A stretch of 17,500 bases of DNA, from contig JAXCGZ010014323.1 of the NCBI GenBank assembly GCA_037179515.1, positions 1 through 17,500 of the forward strand. The letters are read 5' to 3'. The stretch comes from Halocaridina rubra (Eukaryota > Arthropoda > Malacostraca > Decapoda > Atyidae). The translations under genes were made by a program, and so were the position numbers. The notes beneath the pieces were generated by a model. The model was not told the origin of the DNA, ran no database searches, and was given only the letters and a program-made list of their open reading frames with translations. Below, in pieces: positions 1-10,400 of the stretch. Each line of letters begins with the position of its first letter. Positions within the stretch are counted from its first letter, which is position 1.

Positions 1-57
1 ACAAATGTAAAATGTCAAAATGAAACAAATGTAAAATGTCAAAATGAAACAAATGAA
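1..57. repeat. 24-bp tandem repeat at the 3' tail of element A
   Basis: Two exact copies of a 24-bp unit (1-24 and 25-48) followed by a partial third copy (49-57). Read on the minus strand the unit is built from shorter CATTT-containing pieces of 7 to 9 nt (CATTTTGA, CATTTTA, CATTTGTTT). It lies just after the 3'UTR of element A. CR1-type LINEs are known to end in short repeats of about 8 bp rather than poly(A), so I read this as the 3' tail, possibly expanded. It is cut by the window start, so the copy number is unknown, and it could instead be an independent minisatellite. Confidence 0.7.
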
Positions 58-143
58 ATTTGCAAAGCACATAATCAAAATATTTACACATTAAAACAAC
101 CTTACGTACACTTCGTCTACCCAATGGGAGGATAATAATGAGA

Positions 144-2990
144 CTAAAATAACTTATTAAGTAGGTGATTTAGAAGATGAGATTTAAATGAGGGTAATGT
201 TTGGCAGCTTCTTAAGTTTGCGGGTAAAGAGTTCCAAAGTCTTGGGCCCATTACATTTAAGGCTCTTGCCCCAATATCAGTGGAAGTTCTGGGCACGTAA
301 AAAGAATTCTGATATCTGGTGTTGACGTTATTGATACGCACTTGATTAACTGTTGGCAATGAGAAGAGCCATTCCGGTAATATTCCATGATTTATTTTAA
401 AAACTAAAAGACAGATATTATATATGAACTTCATGTCCATCCTTAGCCAACCCAATCTCTCAAAGAGGGGAGTCACGTGATCATATTTATGCACCCCCCC
501 TATGGCAACTCTTGCAGCAAAATTCTGGAGCCTTTTCACTCGTAACATCTGGGTCTTAGTCGTGGAACCCCAAACACTCAGACAGTAGTTGAGAATACTT
601 AAAATCAATGTTTATACTACAATTACCCTACAATCAGGCTCGAATCTTTCATAGACTCTGTTCAAGTAAATAAGGGTCCCGTTCACATTTTTATGTAGTT
701 CATCGATATGAAAATTAAATGTCATGGTACTGTCCATAATAACTCCTAGATTTTTAACCTTATGAGATGGGAAGAGTGAAACAATGTTGAAATTTATACT
801 GATGTTCTCAGGAATGCGGGACAGGTATTGATTTGATCCAAAAATAACAAATTTAGTTTTATTTTCGTTCAGTAAAAGACCATTACTGTTAAAATAACTT
901 TTGGCACAGTTTAATATATCTTCAGCCCTTTTTAAGATTTCAGGAATTCTATCAATGTCACCAGTAAGCATAATCTGGGTGTCATCAGCATACATAACAA
1001 GTAGGCAATCTCTTATAAATTGAGGTAAATCATTACCATATATTAGGAAAAGCAGAGGACCCAAAATTGAACCCTGAGGAACGCCAAAACTGATATCTAC
1101 AGAAGAAGAGAGAGTCGAGCCCATTCGAACTGATTGAATTCGATCTTTCAGATAATTTTCGAACCAAAACGAGTCAACATAAACTTTGGAAAGTTTGATC
1201 ATTAGAATTTGATGGTGTACACCGTCAAATGCTTTAGACAAATCTAACAATAATAAAAGTGATATTTTCTTATTTTCAATATTACTATAAATTTTATCAG
1301 TAATTTTAAGTAGGGCCGTCTCGGTCGAAAGTTTAGGCCGAAAACCGTGTTGTTCCTCACATAATAGACAATTTGATTCAAGGAAATTTATTAACTGGGT
1401 GGCAACTACCTTCTCAAGTATTTTAGACAGGATGCTGAGAAGAGAGATTGGCCTATAATTTTCAACATTATTAGTATCTCCACCCTTAAAAACGGGGATG
1501 ATATAGGGATGCTTCCAGAGGTTAGGATAAATGCCTGTAACAATAGATGTATTAACAATGACTAAAATGAAAAATACTGTAACTGGCAATGAGTCAATTA
1601 GGAAGCGAAGTTGTATCCCATCGGAACCACAAGATTTTGTTGGTTTGAGGTTCTTTATGACAAGAATAAGTGTGACTAAATCGATTGCATGCGGTCTAAA
1701 ATTATTGATAATATTTCTCTCAGCTGGAGGCTGGCAATTATGTGGTTGCTTAATAATCAAGTCATTATTATCTTGGGACTTTTCATATGTGGACTTACCT
1801 ATTTTAGCAAAATACTTATTAAAATCATTCACTCGCTTTTCCACATTATCACTGAGAAGGTCAGAATATTCTAAGATTTCCTTATTTGCAGGAATTATTC
1901 TTTTTATAACATTCCAAGTTACTTTGATATTTCCCCTATACTTGGAAAATTCTTCCCTGAAATGATTTTTCTTCTTTTCGGACAACATTGTTTTAGTAAG
2001 GTTTCTTTCTCTTCTATACGCTCTTTCCATCTCGGAGTTTTGTCTATCAGATTTAAATTGCCTTAGGAGGTCATCTCTCCTTTTCATTTGCTCTTTTAAC
2101 TGAGAGTCAATCCACGGGGCAGGAGGGCGTGTCATGACTTTGGTTGTAAGAGGGGCACATTCATTTAAACATCTCGTAAAAACATCAGTAAAAGTAGAAA
2201 CTTGATAATTTACACAATCTGTAGTTAGTATTGAATTTAAAATGTTGTATTCATTAAGAAGAATGTCACAAAAACAATTTTGAGAATAATTCTCAAGAGA
2301 GCGGAAAGTTTTAGCAATTGGCGGTCTCTTTTCTTTCCTGACATTAACTGTAGCTATTAGAAGCTCGTGGTCTCCCACAGGACAAGGTAAGACATCGTGG
2401 TGAACTATAAAACTAGGTGTATTGGTAATTATAAGATCAATTAGGCTGGAGGAATTAGCGGTGATACGGGTTGCTTTATTCACAAGCTGATTTAAGTGGA
2501 GGGATTGAATTAATTTCTCTATTTTATGATTAGGAAGAAAAAGATTGTCATTGAAGTCGCCTATAAAAATGAGAGGTTTGCTCCTCAAACAGACAGACCG
2601 AAATACCTCGGAGATGTAATCAAAGGTGTCGTTGAGTGAATGAGGGTGTCTATATACACATCCCAGGATGAAGGAAGGGAATTTCCCTCTCTGAACAGTC
2701 AACCCAATGTCTTCGAGATGAGGAGGTCGCTCGACTTCAGGGGTCTTTAATAGGGAGACCGTTAGATGATTTCTTACATACACCCCCACACCCCCACCCC
2801 TACCGCCATCAAATCGATAAAAAGAATACTCAGGCATAGCAACAAAACCAGACTGCATATTAGATAGGAGCCAAGTTTCACAAACACACATTATATCTAC
2901 GTTATTTTCTCTGATCATTAGTTCAATATTGTCGAAATTACCCAAAGGTGATTGTGCATTGATGTGTTGTATATTTATGAAATGTTTCAA
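144..2990 (-). pseudogene. Element A ORF2: EEP endonuclease plus reverse transcriptase, one in-frame stop
   Basis: About 947 residues in a single frame from 2990 to the TAG at 146..144, interrupted only by a TAA at 614..612 that falls after the RT core. The EEP endonuclease occupies residues 4-215, with Asn11 in HINAQS, Glu38 in CETW, Asp145/Asn147 in GDFN, Asp185 in SSLIDLI and Asp207/His208 in GDH. The reverse transcriptase occupies about 440-720: NYRPISLL, motif A LDLSKAFD (Asp583), motif B FGVPQGSILGP (635 on), motif C YADD (667-670). After the stop comes LNYCLSVWG and the WNSLPANLR-type C-terminal domain typical of Jockey/CR1-like ORF2. The protein would nick target DNA and copy the element RNA there. 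No ATG lies at the domain start: the frame opens with TTG, and the first in-frame ATG (residue 25) would cut off Asn11. Confidence 0.95.
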
Positions 2991-3008
2991 TAAGCCTGTA
3001 TTACAATG

Positions 3009-3017
3009 TGATTGCTA
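3009..3017 (-). other. Candidate leaky stop: UAG CAA UCA between ORF1 and ORF2 of element A
   Basis: ORF1 ends in TAG (3017..3015), directly followed by CAA TCA. This matches CARYYA, the 3' context established for UAG readthrough in the tobacco mosaic virus type. ORF2 is in the same frame and no other stop lies between them; only eight codons separate the TAG from the TTG at 2990. ORF2 has no usable AUG, so readthrough would explain how the endonuclease/RT is made, as an ORF1-ORF2 fusion. The alternative is that the element had one long ORF and TAG is a point mutation in this copy. Confidence 0.5.
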
Positions 3018-4536
3018 TATATTTAAGGGACATAATCTTGTTTTATGGCCATGTTCACGGCAGTGACCACATTTAAGTCGATAGTTAAACCTACAGTGGG
3101 AAAGATCATGGTTTATTTCTCCACAGTTTGAACAGGGCTGTCGACGACTGTAGAGCTGCCGCAATTCCTCCCTCGCCTGGGGACGCTGGGGATAGCACCG
3201 TGGTTGGTTGAGATCGTAAAGACTGCGATTCATCCTCGAGTCTCGTCTCCATCCTCGAATACCAGGTGGGATTTGACGATTCTGCTGACGAAAATCCCGG
3301 GTATGACGTCCATCCGAAAGCTGTTGAGGATCCCTTCTAGAATGCTGATCGTTGCTACTTTCTTGAGTGATGTTTCTGAATTCATTGTTATGCAGTCGTA
3401 TCATATTACTTCTTATTGAGGGGAGCTGGCGATGCCGGTCGTAGTTTCTGTCCCTGTATGTGTTATTTTGACTGTCGTTCTTGGCCGTGACCGGTCGTTG
3501 TTGCCGCTGCAATACGGAAGCATATGTAGCAGGTATGGTTTGGCATATGATTTCTTCCCAGTTGTTGCTTAGTTTGAAGAATGGGCATTGCTTAGCAATT
3601 ATGTTCAATAACCTGATGACGCCAAATCTGTTGAGAGCATCCCCCTTATCATTTACATCATAACACATCCGATCAACGTCGCCGGTACCAAGCCTGAACT
3701 GCAGATTAGTCTTGACAACTGAAACCCCATTGGTCTCACTCCAAGTTGCTAGATGATTATTGAAATAGTTGATCTTTTCATCGAACTCTTCGACTCTAAG
3801 GACAGGTGCTACTTCACATATGTGTATGCTCATCTCCTCGTTCACCTCCTTGAGATCGGTTGTGAGAGAACCCAATCTATCAAGGATATCCACAGGCTGA
3901 GACCCATTAAGGATGTCTTGAATACCGCAGCATAAGATGCAATATTTAGGAGCCCATCGCAGCTTCTCTGAGACCCAACAATTTATGAGATCTATATTAG
4001 CTCCTCTTATAGTTTGAACGGAGCATTGTTGGTTCAAGTCTGACATATAAACAGAGGAGAGGCTTGTGTCACCCAGAAGCAGGCTTCCCTCAGGTAGGGG
4101 CCGGGTAGGGGTTACACCCTGCGGTGCAGGTGATGTCTGCTGTGAGTTATATTCTTCCCTGGAGTAACCCGACTTGCTCTTCCAGTGCAGAGACACGATC
4201 ATTTAACTTGCTGATTGTGATATGTGCAGCTTTCATAAGTTCACTAAGTTCATCGATAACAAGATCTCTGACATTTATTCTCTCTTTCATTTCTTCAATG
4301 TCTCTCATGGCCTCTTGAGGACCTAATTCACAGTTATCAACATTACTCTCTGAATCGTTTGTTAGTGACGATGTACGCTTTTCAAGAATCATATCAATGA
4401 GTTTATCTTTCGTGTGCCAGGCCCTTGTGATACCTATTTCCCGACAGTGCTTTTGTAATTCAGTTTTTGTATAATTATCATTGAGGAATTCCCAAGTATG
4501 GTTTTCCAAAGACACTAGGTTTTCAATAGAAGACAT
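3015..4536 (-). pseudogene. Element A ORF1: SAP-like, coiled coil, SGNH-like and two CCHC knuckles, frameshifted
   Basis: Starts at ATG 4536 and ends at TAG 3017..3015. Two overlapping frames (4536-4147 and 4202-3015) show a +1/-2 shift between 4202 and 4147. The first part (129 residues) has a SAP-like helix pair at about 22-52 (TKTELQKH ... KDKLIDMI) and a coiled coil at about 75-127. The second part has an SGNH-hydrolase-like domain at about 38-210: block I reads LLLGDTSL (GDT for GDS), block III CCGIQDIL, block V KGDALNRFG, where the usual DxxH appears lost. Then follow a Q/R/N-rich linker (about 225-350) and two CX2CX4HX4C knuckles (C357-C360-H365-C370 and C378-C381-H386-C391). Zinc knuckles bind nucleic acid; esterase-like ORF1 proteins are known in CR1/L2-type LINEs. 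The likely role is an RNA-binding RNP protein. The SAP assignment is the weakest part. Confidence 0.85.
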
Positions 4537-4565
4537 TATAATATGAAAAATACAAAACAGAAAGA

Positions 4566-4674
4566 TTAAGATAATTAGGCCACTGGCAGCGCTGGTAGAT
4601 GTTCTTACTGCGCATGCGCAGAATTTGAAAAAAATTAAATGAGTGCCCTTTACGGGAAAATTTAATTATCTTAA
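4566..4674. repeat. 12-bp inverted repeat flanking the element A 5' end
   Basis: TTAAGATAATTA at 4566-4577 is exactly matched in reverse complement by TAATTATCTTAA at 4663-4674, 85 bp apart, with the palindrome at 4608-4621 in between. It could be a hairpin in the leader RNA, relics of a small inverted-repeat element, or chance in AT-rich DNA. I cannot tell which. Confidence 0.35.
4608..4621. promoter_or_regulatory. NRF1-type palindrome in the element A leader
   Basis: CTGCGCATGCGCAG is a perfect 14-bp palindrome containing TGCGCATGCGCA, which fits the known NRF1/erect-wing consensus YGCGCAYGCGCR. It lies 72-85 nt upstream of the ORF1 ATG, where the internal promoter of a LINE is expected. 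The same 12-mer occurs at 11522-11533 in element B. Function is inferred from sequence only. Confidence 0.6.
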
Positions 4675-4838
4675 CCTAAAATAAAATTAAGTTCATAAAA
4701 TCAAAAACTTAAAAGACACATTTTCATTGTTCTAAACCACTTCACAGGGTCACAGAGGTACACAAAATACACAAAGGCAGTTTAGAAAATACGAAAAACC
4801 ATGAAAATATCAGGAGCGCACCACTCAAGATTGTTTAC

Positions 4839-5859
<1,021 letters not shown>

Positions 5860-5922
5860 CTAGGTTCGAATGCTGGTTTGTCTCTTCCAAAGTCGAGTGC
5901 TCTAACCAACACCATCAAACAC
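5860..5922 (-). mobile_element. tRNA-like head, probable old SINE relic
   Basis: On the minus strand a tRNA-like stretch starts near 5922. GTTGGTTAGAGCACTCGACT strongly resembles the D-arm/A-box region of a tRNA. About 45 nt on comes CATTCGAACC at the B-box position (around 5873-5863), centred on TTCGAA. On the plus strand the same site reads GGTTCGAATGC, a good B-box, but no A-box fits upstream there. The anticodon arm is degraded and the body after 5860 is not recognised, so this is a tRNA pseudogene or SINE head and not a working tRNA. Confidence 0.5.
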
Positions 5923-5934
5923 AGTCACAAAGGC

Positions 5935-6458
5935 AGCAACGCGTCATATGACATTCACAACAACAACAAAAGCTATGCTAGCTTCAACAATGACAGATAT
6001 AATAACAAAACAGTAGCATCAGAGACAACAATTACTAGAACATAAACAGAGACACGAATAACAAAAGCTACATCAGCAACGACAAGAGCCGCACCAACAA
6101 TGAAAAAACTAATAAGAACACCCACAACAGAAACAACCGAGGCAATTAATCCAATAAAATAACAGTAAAATAAACAAAAACAATGGTGCCACCTATAAAT
6201 GCAATATCATAAGTATCACAAACATCAAGTTAGGACCCGAAATATTGCATTATATTTTCTATGTGTTGTTTCACTGATGGGCTTCCTTACCATTTAGTGC
6301 TGTATGCTAACAGTTTGTGCTTTCTCATCAGCACAGTAACATCAATAGTAACAGCACCAACAACAACAACAATAAACTCATTACTAGCAATAACACAGGC
6401 ACTTACTACAAAAATAATGCCGATGGCAATGAAGACCACGACGCTGACGCCAACAGCG
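5935..6458. repeat. Degenerate AAC-rich simple sequence
   Basis: A strongly strand-biased stretch built from imperfect AAC/ACA/CAA trinucleotides (for example AACAACAACAAAAGC, ACCAACAACAACAAC) leading into the perfect array at 6459. An Asn/Thr-rich open frame here is a by-product of the repeat. The same composition recurs at 16060-17150, so it is probably a decayed trinucleotide satellite. Confidence 0.7.

Positions 6459-6554
<96 letters not shown>
6459..6554. repeat. (ATA/TAA)n microsatellite
   Basis: About 32 uninterrupted ATA/TAA trinucleotides. The poly-Asn, poly-Ile and poly-Tyr frames through it are not genes. Confidence 0.98.
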
Positions 6555-7194
6555 TATGATAGTTCTAAACATATGTTTGTGCATTACAACTGTAGCACAT
6601 TTGCAACAGTAAAACATTAAGAGAATTATTATAACAGAAAAGAAAACCATGTACACTATCATATATCTTCTCCTTATTCTTGAAACACTATCTTTTATGA
6701 CTGTGTTTTTCCTTAATGGCAGCTACACTTTTCTAGGTATGAAAATACAATATGAAAACATACATGTCTTTATAGCCCAAAAATTTTAACGTTTATAATG
6801 TTGCAAGCTCTGAAACTTATTTTTCTTCATACACAACCTCAACTGATTAACATTACAATAAGAGGTTCCTGATTTTGTGGGCATACTCTGTTGATGCTCA
6901 CTTGAACTAACTGAACTGAAACAGAAAGGATATGTTGTGGTGTTGACAAAGGAATTTCTCTTACTGTCTTGGAAATAGTTGCATAGTGCTATGAACATTG
7001 ACAATGAGTTTCTCTGTGCTTTGTCCGCACCCATATTCTATATTTTTTATGGATATCTCAGGTACTGGTCTCATTAACGTCAGTGTCGGCAGCATGACCA
7101 GCATATGGCATTACTGCATAAAATGCCATATCAGTTAGCTGTCAAAATATATCAAACACTAAGATAAGTGACTGAATAAAGGTTAACGTAGCGT
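6555..7194. other. No recognisable gene
   Basis: AT-rich unique sequence between the trinucleotide array and the 3' end of element B. An 82-codon minus-strand frame (7034-6786) has no motif I recognise. It could be a relic of coding sequence but nothing supports a function. Confidence 0.5.
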
Positions 7195-7452
7195 TGTCAT
7201 AGTCATAGATTTTATTGCCAATTATTTAGTATACATACAGGAATAAATATGTACATTATATTCAGAGGCACTAGCCTGCTGAGCAAGAGCTCCTTGGCGG
7301 GCAGTTTAATATACATATCACATAAATTAAAGTATGACGGCAATAGTTAACAAAAGCTCCAATATAGCAATCTCATACTTATCTTGTAATAAAACAAAAC
7401 AGTAGCCTGACCTTAACCTAGACATAATGATACACCAATACTGTATTAATTA
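7195..7452 (-). other. 3'UTR and tail of element B
   Basis: The 258 nt after the ORF2 stop contain a stem-loop at 7274-7302, an AATAAA hexamer (7216..7211) and a terminal CTATGACTATGAC. The last two TATGAC copies look like the short repeated 3' terminus that CR1/Jockey-like elements use instead of poly(A). The sequence after 7195 in the minus direction no longer repeats, which sets the boundary. Confidence 0.7.
7274..7302 (-). other. Stem-loop in the element B 3'UTR
   Basis: On the minus strand GCCCGC (7302..7297) pairs with GCAGGC (7279..7274) with one mismatch. An inner stem GAGC pairs with GCTC around a TCTT loop, separated from the outer stem by an internal loop. It is a GC-rich hairpin in an AT-rich UTR. 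In L2-type LINEs a 3' stem-loop is the known RT recognition site, so this is a candidate for the same role. Confidence 0.5.
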
Positions 7453-10400
7453 TTAATCAACAGCTGCTTGATTTTGCCTAGTAAATAAATGCTGTTTGAG
7501 TTTCTTTTTAAATAAAGTTGTGCCAGTTATTGTTTTAAAATCTTCTGGTAATGCATTCCAACATTTTGGGCCAAAACAGTGAATAGAAAATTTGTACAAG
7601 GTTGTTCTCGGCTGTGGACATATCAAATTTATATTGTTACCTCTGGTTCCATGGTTGTGTTGAGTAAATCTAAATAATTTTCTGTTATCATTAACATCAC
7701 TATGTATAATAATAAGACAGAAATATTGTATCAAGTAATTAAATTTAAGCAAGTTTAGCTCCTTGAATAAAGAGGATGTTGAGTCATATTTTCCACTATA
7801 TGTAAAAGTTCTGATCAGTCTTTCTTTGAGTTACAAATACAGTCCTTACAATTGACGGCCAAGTACAACCCCAGATGGACAAACAGTATATAATATGAGG
7901 ATAACACAGGGAATAGTATATGCTTTTTAAGGCCTCATTTGTTAGGTTATGGCGAATTTTATACAAAATTCTACACGTCTTGGACAGTTTTGAGCAGACA
8001 GATTGAATATGATATTTCCAACTTAAATTTTCATCAATAATTACTCCCAAAAATTTCTTACAAGCAACTCTTTTAACTTCATACCCATTCATATTAACTT
8101 GACCAATATTGTGTACTACAGATCTATTTTGAAATAAGATATAGTCAGTTTTGGAAACATTTAGCTTTAACTTATTAACAGAGACCCAGTTGTTAATTTT
8201 TTCTAGTTCACTATTTAAAACAGAATGCACGTGGTCAAGGTTATTATCATGCAAGAGAAGGTTGGTGTCATCTGCATAAAGAATATATTTGAATTTATTA
8301 CTGGCATTGGAAATATCATTTATATAAACTAAAAATAACAATGGGCCCAGTATTGATCCCTGTGGTACTCCCCTCTCAATAGTTTGCAACAAAGATGCTT
8401 TCCCATTACGATATACGGCTTGTTTTCTATTTTTCAAGTAGCTCTTAAATAACTGTAATGGTGTTCCCCTAATACCCACATAAGTTAGTTTTTCTATTAG
8501 TATATCATGGTCTAATGAGTCAAATGCTTTGGATAAGTCTAGGAAAACCCCTGCAACAAAGTTTTAATTTTCCAAATTTTGATAAACATCACTTGTAAAG
8601 TTCATTATTGCTTTTTCAGAGGTCTTATTATTACGGAATCCGAATTGATTTTCGGATAATAGGTTGAACTTTTCAAGGAGTTCTTTAAGTCTGTGAACAA
8701 TCGCTTTTTCAAACACTTTACTTAAAGACGGTATGATAGATATAGGTCTATAGTTATTCTCATCATCTACAGTGCCTGACTTAAAAATAGGTATTACTTT
8801 ACCACTTTTTAGTTTGTCTGGAAAACATCCTTGCTGAAAACATAGATTGATTATGTGGGTAAGTGAGGTACCAATGTAATGGGCAGTGACCTGGAGTAGT
8901 TTTGTTGGAATTTCATCATATCCCGACGCTGTATTTGGTTTTAAGGTTTTCATATATTTAGTGACTTCCTCCCTTGTTACAGGATACAAGTAAAACGAAA
9001 AGTCTGGTGGATTATTAAGAAACTGTCGGTGTGAGTTTTGTTGCACATTTTGTTGTTCCTGTGTTGGTTGCGCTATAGTTAAGAAATGATTATTAGAGAT
9101 ATTAGCAGTGTGGTCATTATCATTTTTTAATTTGATTTCCTTTGAATGATTAATTTGTTTTTGTCCCATTAGGCTGTTTATTGTATTCCAGGTGGACTTG
9201 CTGTTTCCTTGTTCCTTCTTAAGCTTATCCTGAAAATATCTATTTTTTGCAGCTCGAAGTAGTGTTACTAATTTGTTCCTGTAAGCTTTATATCTGGTTC
9301 CAAAAGACAAAGGCCATTTTGATGCAAGCCTTTCTAATTGGTGTTTTTCTTTGATACTATTTTTTAATCCTGCAGTTATGTGAGCCATCTGTTGTTTTTA
9401 TTATTTACAGTCGATTTTCTTAGAGGAAAGCAGTCTAGGAATTTATCTCTAAATGTACAGTGAAATTTATTAAAAGCTTCATTTGCATTATTTAGGTCAA
9501 TGATATGTTGCCATTTTTCATATGATATATCTCTAGTAAATTTAGCTATGTTATCATCTGAGTAATGTTTTTTTTCTACATATGCATCAAATTTATGTTC
9601 TTCTTTTTTAAACTGGGAGTATACTGCGAAATGATCTGTTATGTCGGTGTACACTATGTAATTACTTATATTGTCTTCAAGATTTGTGGTCCAGATATGA
9701 TCGATTAGAGATGCACTATTTTCAGTTACTCTCGTAGGTTTAGCAGTTATTGGAAAGCAGCCACGTGAATACATTAAGTTTATAAAATCATATACTCTTT
9801 GATACTTTATTTTAAACAAATCTAAGTTCCAATCACCGAAGAAATAAATAGTTTTGTACTTTTTTCTTGCTGCAAAATCAAATACTTTCAGTAAAGCTTA
9901 AAGGAATTCAGGCATGTTCCCCTTTGGTGGTCTATATACAGATGCAAAGAAGCAATTTTCCTTACCGTTATGTACCTGTTCACTAACACACTCAATGAAT
10001 CGTTCCATCATACTGCACTCCTTTATAACACTCGAGCTATACTTATTAGCTACATACATACATACACCTCCACCTTTCCTGTCTCTGTTCTGAGTGAACA
10101 TATTGTACCCTGTTATATTATACAATGATTCAATATCATTATCCAGCCTAGTCTCCGAAAAACCCATTACATCACATATATTATTTTCTGCTAAACATTG
10201 ATCAACAAATATTTGAAGAGTATTTGCAAGACTTCTAATGTTCATGCACAAAACCGAAAATGCATTAGATTTATTTAAATTTGAATACAGTTCATTTAAG
10301 TATATATAAATTGAAAAAGTGTTGGTTGCGTTTCTCATATTATTCAAAAACAAATGTATTTCATTTTCAAGATCAAGTGGGTTAAATATCATCTTATCAA

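Larger units (their letters stand above)
1..4625 (-). mobile_element. Non-LTR retrotransposon, element A (CR1/Jockey-like)
   Basis: A nearly complete LINE read on the minus strand. In order it has a leader with a 12/14-bp palindrome (4608-4621), ORF1 (4536 to 3015), ORF2 (2990 to 144), a 3'UTR of at most 143 bp, and a 24-bp tandem repeat that leaves the window. ORF2 has an apurinic-type (EEP) endonuclease followed by reverse transcriptase and no RNase H domain. Together with the SGNH-like domain in ORF1 this fits the CR1/L2/Jockey group; the clade is inferred from motifs, not from a tree. The 5' end is set only approximately, because target-site duplications cannot be tested with the 3' end off the window. 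Damage is light: one frameshift in ORF1 and one in-frame TAA in ORF2, so this is a fairly young copy. Confidence 0.92.

Noticed and set aside
612..614. A non-standard genetic code reading TAA as an amino acid
   Set aside because: ORF1 and ORF2 of element B end normally at TAA, and the breaks come with frameshifts, so ordinary decay explains them.
1531..1965. 144-codon plus-strand frame antisense to ORF2 of element A
   Set aside because: Shadow of a well-supported RT gene; no domain of its own.
6261..6662. Poly-Asn, poly-Ile and poly-Tyr frames
   Set aside because: Artefacts of the ATA/TAA array, which lacks stops in several frames.
7195..7200. Target-site duplication of element B
   Set aside because: No matching repeat was seen around 11535-11610; the exact 5' end is unknown.
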